From: Saccharolobus shibatae B12
GTDB taxonomy: Archaea > Thermoproteota > Thermoprotei_A > Sulfolobales > Sulfolobaceae
Direction: 5' to 3'
NCBI RefSeq assembly: GCF_019175345.1
Contig: NZ_CP077717.1
Span: forward strand, 1,712,001-1,776,000
Length of the DNA stretch: 64,000 nt
Shown in pieces: positions 29,042 to 37,461 of this stretch (the first letter of the stretch is position 1; each line of letters begins with the position of its first letter). Made by a program: the position numbers and the translations under genes. The notes beneath the pieces were generated by a model. That model had not been told where the DNA came from. It saw nothing but the letters and a program-made list of their open reading frames with translations, and did no database searches.

Positions 29042-29617
29042 ATGAAAGTCGTCGTATTTGCCTCGAGTAGAGAAGCGGAAATGGAGGAACCAATATTTTG
29101 CGATAGGGATACCGTAAGGGTTGATGCCAGTAAGTGCACTGGGAAGGGAATTAACGTCGCCCCATTTATAGCAAGGTATTTAAAGGATTTGGGCTTCCAT
29201 GTTTTAGTGGTTGACCCATTTGCCGAGGAAAGTTATTATGAAGCTGATGAGGTGATAAAAGGTACTACTTTCCAAATTCCAGATGACGTTGTAAAGGACA
29301 ATTACGTAATAGTTGCAACTAGGCACGTTTACGATACTTGGGCTATTATGAAGTCAATTTATGGTGGAGCTAAGGAGATTGCTGTAATTATGAGCTTAAA
29401 GAGAGCTGAGGTAATATTGAAGAGGCTTATCCAAGCTGGAATTGATAAAGAGAAATTAAAGAAATTGAGAATTCCAGCCGGTTTAGATATTGGTGCTAAG
29501 AGCGAGAAAGAGATCGCTCTATCAATTGTCGCTGAAGTCTTAGCTGTGACAAGAGGTAGTATGGGATTACCTCTTAGAGAAGTTAAGGGGTTTGAAAAGC
29601 TTTTAGAGAAATTATGA
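29042..29617 (+). CDS. XdhC/CoxI-family Rossmann protein (molybdo-hydroxylase maturation)
   Basis: 191 residues. The C-terminal half carries the XdhC signature PAGLDIGAKSEKEIALSI and AEVLAV, and YVIVATRHVYD precedes it as a nucleotide-binding strand. XdhC proteins insert and sulfurate the molybdenum cofactor of xanthine/CO/aldehyde dehydrogenases. This one lacks the N-terminal XdhC half with its usual cysteine, so it is the short archaeal form. No hydroxylase genes adjoin it here. Confidence 0.8.
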   Translation: MKVVVFASSREAEMEEPIFCDRDTVRVDASKCTGKGINVAPFIARYLKDLGFHVLVVDPFAEESYYEADEVIKGTTFQIPDDVVKDNYVIVATRHVYDTWAIMKSIYGGAKEIAVIMSLKRAEVILKRLIQAGIDKEKLKKLRIPAGLDIGAKSEKEIALSIVAEVLAVTRGSMGLPLREVKGFEKLLEKL

Positions 29618-29723
29618 GAGGTTAAAATTGTATTAGAAGAAGATTAACTTTAATTCTAGATAATTCTTCCTCTATGGCAGTATAAGCAAACGTTTATTTG
29701 AATGTATCACTATCTTTTAGTGT

Positions 29724-31055
29724 ATGAAGGAAGAGATCAACAAAGAAGAGGAGCTGAATAAGGGGAATAAAAAGCTATCATTTAAGGACATATTCTTCAT
29801 CTCCTTTGGTGGACAAGCACCCTTTATCTCCTTACTAACCTTCGGTACTGTCATAATAGGAAAAGTAGGAACACAAGCGCCATTTGCAATGCTAGTCGCA
29901 ACTCTCGTAGTTCTATTTAACGGTGTAGTCATTTACTCTTTATCAGGGAGATTTAAGAGGGGTGGGGGATATTATACATACGCGTTTTACTCCTTAACCT
30001 CTAGGTTAGGGTTGAATACGGGTTGGAACTATTTACTTTACGGATTGGCCTATGGTGGGACATTACTCACAGGTGGAGCTTACGTACTTTATACTATTAT
30101 TTCAACGTACGTACCCTCTACAATACTGCCTTCAATATTTTATGATCAGTGGTTTTACGCATTAATTATAGGAATAATTGCGACGTCAATAGTACTTGCT
30201 GGAGTACAAGTGTCAGCTAAGTACGCTATTGGAGCGTCAATAGTAGAAATCTTAATAATTTCCCTACTTTCCCTACTATTTCTTTACGATTCTAAATGGA
30301 ATTTTTACAATCCAATACCGAGTTCAATAACACCTACCTTAATATCAGCTGTAGTTTTCGGATTGGGAATACCAACAGGTTACGGCTCAATAGCTCCCCT
30401 AGGTGGAGAAACCAATCCTAAAACCATAGGTAAAGCTGCAATTTCAGTGTTATTATTTGGTGGAGGTTTAGCAACGTTTTTCTTTTACTCCTTGGCAGCC
30501 ATGAACTTCACTGGAAACTTAATAGACTACTTACTGTTTAGATTTGGCTTAATAGGTACATTCATAATAGCTCTCATCGCGTTAAGCGATGGGACGTTAG
30601 GAGGAATGACGTATATTTTAGCTGATTCCCGAACGTTGAAGGCAATGGCTGAGGATAGGATAATGCCAAGTGGTCTCTCTAAGGTGAAATACTCTGAGCT
30701 ACTTGTGGGATTAGTCTTCATAACTGCGTTAACTGCAATGAGTTACACCTTTGGATTATACAACACTTTCACAATACTTGGAGCGTTAGCTGGTTTAAAC
30801 AACTTGTTTGTTCACATCTCTGCCAATTCCTCACTAATTAGGATTGCATCGAAGAGAGCATTGAAGCATCTTCATGAAATATTTATCGGGATTTTCGCAT
30901 CATTGGTCAGTATATCAGTCTTTCTATACTCTTTGCCAACGTTTAACAAATACATAGTATATCTGTTCTTTGGTTGGATAATTTTAGGTTTCATTTACGC
31001 TGAGGCGTTGGAAATAAGTAGAGAATCGGGTGAGGAAGAGGGTTCTAAGGGTTAA
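29724..31055 (+). CDS. APC-superfamily amino-acid permease
   Basis: 443 residues with about 12 membrane spans. FFISFGGQAPFISLLTFGTV in span 1 and GGGYYTYAFYSL in span 3 match the APC amino-acid/polyamine permeases. The N-terminus is a charged 20-residue cytosolic segment rich in Lys and Glu. It is probably monocistronic. The substrate is likely an amino acid or amine, not more precisely known. Confidence 0.88.
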   Translation: MKEEINKEEELNKGNKKLSFKDIFFISFGGQAPFISLLTFGTVIIGKVGTQAPFAMLVATLVVLFNGVVIYSLSGRFKRGGGYYTYAFYSLTSRLGLNTGWNYLLYGLAYGGTLLTGGAYVLYTIISTYVPSTILPSIFYDQWFYALIIGIIATSIVLAGVQVSAKYAIGASIVEILIISLLSLLFLYDSKWNFYNPIPSSITPTLISAVVFGLGIPTGYGSIAPLGGETNPKTIGKAAISVLLFGGGLATFFFYSLAAMNFTGNLIDYLLFRFGLIGTFIIALIALSDGTLGGMTYILADSRTLKAMAEDRIMPSGLSKVKYSELLVGLVFITALTAMSYTFGLYNTFTILGALAGLNNLFVHISANSSLIRIASKRALKHLHEIFIGIFASLVSISVFLYSLPTFNKYIVYLFFGWIILGFIYAEALEISRESGEEEGSKG

Positions 31056-31222
31056 ATTCATTATATTCAAGCTTATCCTTTAAAGAAGATGTTAGCTTAA
31101 TTATGTCGAATTCCTCTAAAGATCTTTACATAAAAAGGGGTTTGGACTTCATTAAATTTTCATGAATTTGTATCAAATCCTCAGATCTTGAACTTCACCA
31201 AAGTCACGGAGCATTGCCCCGT

Positions 31223-31430
31223 TTATTCTTCTCCACCCTTTAGCGGGATAACCCCAACCCACACCCGTGGTGTACTACGGATGTGGGGGAAGCTTGCACA
31301 TCTTGCATAATATCTTGTTACATTTCGGGAAGCCCATCCACATCAAGTAGCAAGCTTTTTAAGAAATTCTTTACATATAAAGTATATAAACTTCATGTTT
31401 TATTGAAAACTGCTGGCCACGGCGTCTGGA
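31223..31430 (-). mobile_element. Internally deleted IS607/IS605-type remnant (left end plus TnpB 3' end)
   Basis: On the minus strand a left-end-like segment (31430-31383, including CCAGCAGTTTTCAATAAAAC and a TATA-like GTTTATATAC) is followed at once by a frame from about 31345 to TAA 31223. It reads CGWASRNVTRYYARCASF, then ends VIPLKGGEE, the kind of zinc-finger tail and C-terminus seen in TnpB. The tnpA gene and most of tnpB are missing. The same left-end sequence occurs before the IS607-type TnpA remnant at 32869. Confidence 0.5.
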
Positions 31431-31458
31431 TTTCTCTTAGGTATATGACTATCCATCG

Positions 31459-31474
31459 TCACCTTAAAAGGTGA
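31459..31474. repeat. Short hairpin TCACCTT/AAGGTGA
   Basis: A perfect 7-bp inverted repeat with a 2-base loop, just outside the deleted IS607-type remnant. It is followed by GGTTTTCC and may be part of an element end. Confidence 0.35.
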
Positions 31475-31560
31475 GGTTTTCCGTCCCCTTTGAACCCCTT
31501 ATTTTTATAAAAATTATCCTCTATGGCTCATTCCGTGAATATTTTCCCGGTTCGACTAAG

Positions 31561-31899
31561 TCACATGATTAACAGTAACACAATCAAGTAGAGCATTTCC
31601 ACTAACTCGTAAATTCCGTAATAGAAAAGCCCATTAGGATTTGAATAGATCTTTCCCAAAACGTTTCTAACGTAAAGTACACCTCCCACTACATGTATCA
31701 AAAGGTAAAAATACGTAACGAGGAGTAAAGGTAACGCCACTCCTCTTAGATAAAATAAAACAACAACGTAAAAGACCGCCTCGTAAACTGCTATCACGTT
31801 TCCTATCTTCTTAGGAAAGGTCTTTTCTAAAAAAGATATTGTTGCCCCTATTAAATGTATTATTACCATAACCCCAATCAAGTAAATTATTAACAGCAT
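31561..31899 (-). CDS. Small polytopic membrane protein
   Basis: 112 residues with four predicted spans and His residues in spans 1 and 3 (VMVIIHLIGA, YLLIHVVGG). No family is recognised. It diverges from the broken carotenoid-type gene at 31985, so it may once have belonged to the same pathway or it may be an ordinary membrane protein. The ATG at 31899 is the only sensible start. Confidence 0.7.
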   Translation of the reverse strand: MLLIIYLIGVMVIIHLIGATISFLEKTFPKKIGNVIAVYEAVFYVVVLFYLRGVALPLLLVTYFYLLIHVVGGVLYVRNVLGKIYSNPNGLFYYGIYELVEMLYLIVLLLIM

Positions 31900-31984
31900 C
31901 GTTTCATTAGCGTAATTAGAGATTTAAATTTGACATACCTAATCTCTTGCTAAAACTTATTGACGGTAACGTAAAGAGTGATAT

Positions 31985-32310
31985 GTGGACAAATACTATC
32001 TTATTGCCTTCATAATTCTTTGCCTTGGAATTATGTTTGATGGAATTCTAATCGTCTTCTTCGTAGCAACTGTAACGTCATTAATCTTACCAGCAGTAAG
32101 AAGAAGATTCCCCTTAATCTAGTGGATTTACATTTGAGAAAATTGGCCAGCAACGGGAATATCATTTGGCAATTATGCTTATAATTTCCCTCCACATCTC
32201 CTAGGAGTACCGATTTTCGTAATTTTAGCCTGGGGTGTATTTTCCTTTTTGTCATACGCTGCAATTTACAACTTGTCTAATGGGTTAAAACTTGTTTTCT
32301 TCCCTTTTCT
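31985..32310 (+). pseudogene. Broken carotenoid-biosynthesis (CruF/DUF422-like) membrane protein gene
   Basis: From GTG 31985 the frame reads MDKYYLIAFIILCLGIMFDG, meets TAG and TGA stops near 32120-32135, then continues in the same frame with GNYAYNFPPHLLGVP and IFVILAWGVFSFLSYAA before ending at the IS6-type remnant that begins at 32311. The second half resembles the CruF/DUF422 carotenoid hydratase family (Y-x-Y-x-F with LLGVP and AW). Two stops and the insertion make it non-functional. Confidence 0.5.
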
Positions 32311-32538
32311 GAGAGTGGATAGCAATTTCGTTCATTTGAAATATTTTAATCTATTATCAACTATTTGTCTAACATGTACGTTGGGGTGAGAGTAGGTTAT
32401 TAGGAAGAACGTCGATAACCACCTAATTAGTGTGAACTTGCTAGAATTCCATGGGGAGTAGTAGTCCATTAATGCTAGTCTATGTTTTAGGCTTTTGAAT
32501 CCTTGTTCAGCATAATCCCTCTCGTTGAATATTATCTT
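32311..32538 (-). mobile_element. Truncated IS6-family remnant
   Basis: GAGAGTGGATAGCAATTTCG at 32311 matches the terminal repeat of the intact IS6-type copy at 59472, and the next 220 bases follow the 3' part of its transposase gene with many changes and small gaps. The similarity stops at about 32538, where an IS607-type gene fragment begins. The copy is therefore old and truncated. Confidence 0.7.
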
Positions 32539-32539
32539 C

Positions 32540-32869
32540 CATTGTTTAATATAATTCTTAATAGTTTGAGGAATCCTTTTCTTTTCATATTCAGTCCAGA
32601 ACCTACGTCTGTTATTACTTGGTTGTAGTCCTTAACTTGTTCTTGTAAGTACTTTGCTTGTTAAATCATCCTTTTGTGTGTTTGATGATACCCTAGCATA
32701 TAATATTGTGTTCCTAACAATACCCATCAGCTTTTCTACGTCCTTCTCTCTGAATCTCCATTTGCCGGTCTATAGGATTACGGGTTTAATGTAACCTTTT
32801 CTTAACATATTCTCAGAGTGTTTCACAGAATATTCCTAGACGTTAGCATACTTCTTTAGGTCTTATCAT
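32540..32869 (-). pseudogene. IS607-type TnpA (serine recombinase) remnant
   Basis: From ATG 32869 the minus strand reads MIRPKEVC, then, with several stops and shifts, KGYIKPVIL, KWRFREKDVEKLMGIVRN, YARVSSNTQKDDL and, in another frame, VKDYNQVITDVGSGLNMKRK. This is the MerR-like helix-turn-helix plus N-terminal serine-recombinase domain of IS607 TnpA; YARVSS carries the catalytic Ser. It is cut off by the IS6-type remnant on its 3' side. The left-end sequence lies just upstream (32888-32937). Confidence 0.7.
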
Positions 32870-32887
32870 TGTATAAGACTTTATTAT

Positions 32888-32937
32888 AAAATAATACAAA
32901 CTTTGCGGTCTATCGAAAACTGTTGACAACGGCCTTG
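32888..32937 (-). repeat. IS607-type left-end sequence
   Basis: On the minus strand GCCGTTGTCAACAGTTTTCG followed by an A/T-rich promoter-like stretch, 19 bases before the TnpA start. Related sequences lie at 31383-31430 (minus) and 53727-53778 (plus). Confidence 0.55.
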
Positions 32938-33092
32938 GATAAAATATGAAGATAATATCGTGAGTGTTTTAGTGTGTAAGCTTTTAGCATACTGTACTAG
33001 TAATCAGTAATATGATTTTTATCACATAGCTTATTCCACTGTAGATAACTCAGTTATCGTTCTTTTTAATCTCTCAAGTATCATATAATACT

Positions 33093-33611
33093 ATGGAGAC
33101 AAAAATACCGACAATTGAGAAGCACAGAAATGCTTATATAAAAATCAGGGTAATTGAAAGCTTAGATGAACTAGCCTTAGGTTTAAAACTCCTTAAAGAA
33201 GGATTTAGTAGGAACTCTGCAAATAAGATTTTCCTTTCATGGAAGGCATTAATGAGTGCTTTAACAGTCATGAACTTAGAAAAAATGCCTAGAAATGAGA
33301 AAGAAAAAGAGTGGTATTATAAGACCGGATTTCTTGCTCCAACTACGGGATTAAAAGGAATTTCACAAAGGCTTGAAGAATTAGGATATAAAGTGAATCA
33401 TTTAACTTCTACTGCTCTTGAACTACATAGATATGCTTATAATGGGTTATATAAAGGAGCAAGTGACTACTCAGACAGAGAAGAGGCGATAAGAGATATT
33501 CTCCAGTTAGCCAAAGATATTCTTACCAGTGTAAGGGAATTATTTAAGGATTACTGGGATAGTGAAATCGAACAACATTATAAAATTGCAGAAAAAGAAA
33601 TGAGTTCTTAA
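33093..33611 (+). CDS. PaREP1-family protein (HEPN-like helical bundle)
   Basis: 172 residues, all helical. DELALGLKLLKEGFSRNSAN followed by KIFLSWKALMSALTV is the PaREP1/PaREP8 pattern, and DREEAIRDILQLAKDIL is the last helix. PaREP1 proteins are expanded in Sulfolobales and Pyrobaculum and resemble HEPN proteins, many of which are toxins or RNases; no catalytic R-x4-H motif is obvious here. It stands alone between element remnants, with a TATA-like stretch 15-25 bases before the ATG. Confidence 0.8.
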   Translation: METKIPTIEKHRNAYIKIRVIESLDELALGLKLLKEGFSRNSANKIFLSWKALMSALTVMNLEKMPRNEKEKEWYYKTGFLAPTTGLKGISQRLEELGYKVNHLTSTALELHRYAYNGLYKGASDYSDREEAIRDILQLAKDILTSVRELFKDYWDSEIEQHYKIAEKEMSS

Positions 33612-34181
33612 TGGGGTCATCAAGAATTCATTATGAATTGTAATTTTCCTTATTAAATTTATGGAGTTTAATGCATAAATAATAGAGTGTAGTAAAACTA
33701 TTCTTTATTGTTTGAACTGCAATCTCATTATAATATGTTTTTACTTGCTCTTCATATTAATGTTATTTAATTCAAATTTAATAGTTGAAATTCCACCATA
33801 GTAAGACAAATGGAAGCTTAATGAAACTTTGAATTATCCTACTATGTAATTACTTATAGTTAAAATTTTGCTAGTTAATATCAATATAATGAAATTAATT
33901 GAGATAACAGCGTAAATATATAATTGATTTTCAGAATTTTTATCTAACTTGACAATCAATTTTAGTGACAAAAAACAATTAATATAAAATAAAATATCTC
34001 TTATTAATCAGTTATCTAGTTCACTTCAACATCTTAAGTTAAAACTATTCATTTTACTCCTTTACAACACCCACGGTTGAAAACTTAGGTTTATTAGAGA
34101 CGGAGCATGTAGTGCCTATTATGAAAAGGACTATATGTAGGAAGGAGATTTATAGTTTAATGATAAAACAATTTCATACTG
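33612..34181. other. A+T-rich region with element fragments
   Basis: No ORF. The right part carries a MITE-like repeat unit (34072-34135), preceded by TAAAACTATTCATTTTACTC and flanking bases that are also similar to 52483-52537. The rest shows no structure. Confidence 0.45.
34072..34135 (+). repeat. MITE-like repeat unit with GGACTATA end
   Basis: Runs CACGGTTGAAAACTTAGG, then TTAGAGACGGAGCATGTAG, to AAAAGGACTATA. Related units lie at 50858, 52092, 52404, 56423 and 56936. Confidence 0.6.
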
Positions 34182-34724
34182 TTAACATGCTAACCCTATA
34201 ATTTCTGCAATTCCGCATAATTTATCATAAACCCCGAACTTCTTAGCCTTTTCTTTTAGCCCTTCGCTTAAGCCGTAATTTAACAGTATCGCAATAACAT
34301 CCTCTTCATCTTGACTGCTACCATAGATAAGTTTAGCAACTACGATATCTTCAACACTCTCAATCCAACAAGGGATTCCTAAAAGCTCTCCCCTAATCCT
34401 TCCATTAAGGACTTCGTAATCAAGTTCATCCTTAGCAAATTTTAAGTCGATGTGAAAAAAGATATTTCCTGGAAAAAATAACGTAACTCTACTCCTCTCT
34501 TTAAAAGCTTCTAATAATTCACGCTCTGAAAATTCAAAACCTTTATCCTTTAACGCTGAGATAAGTAGTTCCACTTTATCAGTATCTACTACTACATCAA
34601 TATCTTGAGTTATTCTATTCCTTCCATAATGAATTGCAATTAAACCTCCTACTATTACATATCTGCAATTGGCTTTTTCTAACGCTTTTACTAACCTTTG
34701 TAGGGCCTCAGAGATCTTCTCCAT
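34182..34724 (-). CDS. MNT-type nucleotidyltransferase (toxin-antitoxin or defence family)
   Basis: 180 residues. The nucleotidyltransferase core is VIVGGLIAIHYGRNRITQDIDVVVD: the Gly-Gly strand turn and the paired aspartates DID for metal, with a further Asp in FHIDLKF. It resembles AbiEii/DUF6036-type enzymes that modify RNA or protein by adding nucleotides. It overlaps the upstream 85-residue gene by 34 bases, the arrangement of toxin-antitoxin pairs. Confidence 0.82.
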   Translation of the reverse strand: MEKISEALQRLVKALEKANCRYVIVGGLIAIHYGRNRITQDIDVVVDTDKVELLISALKDKGFEFSERELLEAFKERSRVTLFFPGNIFFHIDLKFAKDELDYEVLNGRIRGELLGIPCWIESVEDIVVAKLIYGSSQDEEDVIAILLNYGLSEGLKEKAKKFGVYDKLCGIAEIIGLAC

Positions 34725-34948
34725 TCTCTCACCTTCATTAAATGTTCCCTTGCTTTATTTACATCACCGTTAAATGCCTTAAGGTACTCCTTTTCCCATA
34801 TTTCATAAAGCTCTAAAAAAATCTCTTCAGACGTTTTGCCCGTTCTTTTTCTGATTTCTGTCTCAGCTTTTATATCATCTACTCTCTTCTTAAATCTCTC
34901 ATAAGAACCAAAAGGCTTAATTATTTCATCGTAAATTTTCTTATCCAT
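34691..34948 (-). CDS. Small partner protein of the nucleotidyltransferase (antitoxin candidate)
   Basis: 85 residues, charged and helical (ERFKKRVDDIKAETEIRKRT), no recognised family. It overlaps the following nucleotidyltransferase gene by 34 bases in the same direction. By position and size it could be an antitoxin or a substrate adaptor of that enzyme. Confidence 0.7.
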   Translation of the reverse strand: MDKKIYDEIIKPFGSYERFKKRVDDIKAETEIRKRTGKTSEEIFLELYEIWEKEYLKAFNGDVNKAREHLMKVREWRRSLRPYKG

Positions 34949-35137
34949 CTTAAAGGATACTTTCTAACAATAAAATAAATTTTTAAGTAGATACCACTAC
35001 AGAAACACTCTATTTCTTTTTCTTATTTAATCTAGGTTTTTCGTTAAAAATAAATCAATTAAAATTAAGTAGTTTTCAATTAAAAAGGAGATAAGTTGTA
35101 GAGTACTAGTTATCGTAAATAACCTTTACTAAGTCCT

Positions 35138-35910
35138 TTACGAGTGTGGAGATAGTATAATCATTAACCTATTTATATTACGAGTGTTACTTATAGGTAT
35201 GAAACCTGTAATTAGGCAAGACTTAGCGTGTTCCTCTTGTGGTAGTCATCACGTTGTTAAGTCTGGCAAGTCTGCTGGTAGGCAGAAGTATTTGTGTAGA
35301 GATTGTGGTAAGTATTTCCTTGCTGATGCTTCTTACCACCATCACTCTAGAAAGCTTAGAGAGGAGGCTTTGAGGTTATATGCTAATGGTATGAATATGA
35401 GGGCTATTGCTAGGACTTTGAGTGTTCCCTTGGGTACTGTTTTCACCTGGATTAAGCGTTAAGGTAGGCAGAGACACAAGAAGCTTGTGGAGGAAGGCTA
35501 AGGATTTGGTTACGGGTATGGTTGTTGCTATGGTTGTTGATAACATGTAGACTTACTTCTTTAAGGCGTTTTACAAGTGGGTTTTTACTTGTTTCGTTTA
35601 CACTTTCCTCGGCCTTTACGTTCTATTCTCAGTTGGGGATAGGGATGAGAAGTCCTTCAAGGAAATTTTACATATACTCCAGAGGGTGGCTTAGTGATGA
35701 TTACAAGGTCTACTTCTCCTTAAGGAATCATACTGTGGTCAAGTTTGTTAATCCTAATGAGTCTTTACACTCCACGTTGAGGGATAAACTCGTTAAGAGG
35801 TCTACAAAGACTGAGGAGTTTGGAGATGATGAAGTGTTCTCTAGCAATAGTCTTGTGGGAGAGAAAATTAATTCCAGAATTTGTAGGTTAATAACAACAC
35901 TATCTCGACA
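35138..35910 (+). mobile_element. Decayed IS1-family element (ISC1173-like)
   Basis: The left part (GAGTGTGGAGATAGTATAAT, then ATTAACCTATTT) is shared with 61055. The InsA-like zinc-finger/HTH half (35199-35462) is followed by the InsB-like half with stops and shifts. The same right half occurs, more decayed, at 61308-61510. Exact terminal repeats and target duplication could not be set. Confidence 0.65.
35199..35900 (+). pseudogene. IS1-family transposase, frameshifted
   Basis: The first 88 residues are intact: two CxxC pairs (ACSSCGSHH, YLCRDCGKYF) and a helix-turn-helix (MRAIARTLSVPLGTVFTWIK), as in InsA. A stop follows at 35460. The rest reads in changing frames VTGMVVAMVVDNM, KAFYKWVFTCFVYTFLG, DDYKVYFSLRNHTVVKFVNP and SLHSTLRDKL. 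A TATA-like TTTATATTA at about 35171 predicts a leaderless start at ATG 35199. Confidence 0.75.
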
Positions 35911-36434
35911 CTCGCCATTTTTATGTTATCTTTCAAAAAGGAAAAGAGAGGATCCTTGGTATTTGGCTCCCTTTTACTCTGTTTTGGTCCACAGTCCGAG
36001 TAGTTAAATACTTTCTGTTTCTTAAATACTTCTAATGCCATCCTTCTATACTTTTCCTCGTATTTCCCTCTCATTAGAAATTACGACTAATGATAGGACA
36101 AATGACCCTCTGACTTCTATTGATAAGGCTTCTGGATTCGTCAACAGAGATTATCGTCCATTAGAACAAATAGAAGATTAAGAATAAATTTTATAGAGTT
36201 CAATTCATAAAATAACTATTATTCTAACAATCCAGAATTATCCTGCTCGTATACACTCACAGTCCTTAACATTTAGTTATACTAATATACAATTGTATAA
36301 ATCTTTTACCTTATTATTCACGTCAGAAAGGGAAAAGTTAAATCTCACTTAAGTACATCAGCTCTTTTCTTAAGAAGAACTTCGTCATCCTCTACTATCG
36401 CCATTTGTTATTAATAATAATAAGAAAATGCATA
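35911..36434. other. Gene-free stretch
   Basis: A minus-strand frame (36074-35868) begins MRGKYEEKYRRMALEVFKKQ and then runs into the IS1-type remnant; its first 20 residues may be a gene-start fragment. The rest is A+T-rich, with no gene or repeat recognised. Confidence 0.35.
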
Positions 36435-37457
36435 TTACCTAGTTAACAAATTCACCCTATTTATCTTATAATAAACGTTAACAAAGGCTATGGTCTTCAA
36501 AAGCTTAGCTGGAAAACCCACAATTGGAGATCCCAAGAAGACTCCCATGAAGTTACTGTCAATATCGACTACATCAGCCAAAGCTCTAGGTTTAAACTTA
36601 TCATCTCTACCCTCAATGGCATTAGTTATTGCATGTATTCCAGACTGCATTGATACGTCAGCGTTAGAGGGATAGAAAGTAGATGCACATGCCCCAGCTC
36701 CGTAAACGTCCTTATAATCGACAGACGACAAATCCTCATTTACCTCCATTTTACCGTTCTTAAGACTAAGCTTGAGTTTCTCCAGAAAATCAGACCCCTT
36801 TATACCCCCAGCGTAGAACACGTGGTCAGCCGAGAACTCTCCCTTATCAGTTATAACAGTCTTACCCCTAATCTCCTCTACAGAAGCGTTTAGAACCAAT
36901 TCAACCCCCAACTGGCTTAAAATCCTCTCTGCTCTCAAGGAGATCTGTTCGGGCATGTGGGGTAATATTCTATGTCCCCTATTTATCAGCATAATCCTCT
37001 CCTTTTTCATCCTCTTGAACCTACTCAACAACTCCACTGTGGAACCAATGACCTCAACCCCTAAATCTCCTCCACCAATTGCGATTAGACTCTTCGCTTT
37101 AACTATCTCCTCACGAATCTTCAAAGCATCATTAAATGTTTCTAACTTCATCACGTGGTCTTTGGCTCCCTTAATCTTGGACAGGTCTTGAGAATATCCT
37201 AAAGCTATTATCAACTTGTCGTAACTTATATCCCCCATATCCGTGATCACCTTCTTTTCCCTAAAGTTCACGTTTACAACTTCTGCTAGGACATCTGGCT
37301 TCCTATAATGAGTTGAGTTCTCTCCATAGGCTATTGTATCAATGAGTTTAGGAGTCAGCAGAAACCTATCACTTTTATCTATTAAAATTGACTCCTTAGG
37401 ATATTTACACTTAGCAGCTATTCCAGCAAACCCTCCTCCAATTATCACAACTCTCAT
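36435..37457 (-). CDS. NDH-2/sulfide-quinone-reductase-like FAD oxidoreductase
   Basis: 340 residues. N-terminal FAD site VVIIGGGFAGIAAK, second nucleotide site IAIGGGDLGVEV, and YGAGACAS where the family has the FAD-binding GD motif (the Asp is replaced by Ala-Cys). It lacks the conserved cysteines of sulfide:quinone reductases, so it is closer to NADH:quinone or ferredoxin-type reductases; the C-terminal LLKTIAFVNVYYK could be a membrane-binding helix. It starts 4 bases after the pyruvate-oxidase-like gene, so the two are one operon and it probably takes electrons from that enzyme. Confidence 0.85.
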   Translation of the reverse strand: MRVVIIGGGFAGIAAKCKYPKESILIDKSDRFLLTPKLIDTIAYGENSTHYRKPDVLAEVVNVNFREKKVITDMGDISYDKLIIALGYSQDLSKIKGAKDHVMKLETFNDALKIREEIVKAKSLIAIGGGDLGVEVIGSTVELLSRFKRMKKERIMLINRGHRILPHMPEQISLRAERILSQLGVELVLNASVEEIRGKTVITDKGEFSADHVFYAGGIKGSDFLEKLKLSLKNGKMEVNEDLSSVDYKDVYGAGACASTFYPSNADVSMQSGIHAITNAIEGRDDKFKPRALADVVDIDSNFMGVFLGSPIVGFPAKLLKTIAFVNVYYKINRVNLLTR

Positions 37458-37461
37458 CGCC

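Noticed and set aside
35868-36074. 68-codon minus ORF
   Set aside because: Its second half is antisense of the IS1-type remnant; only the first residues could be a gene scrap.
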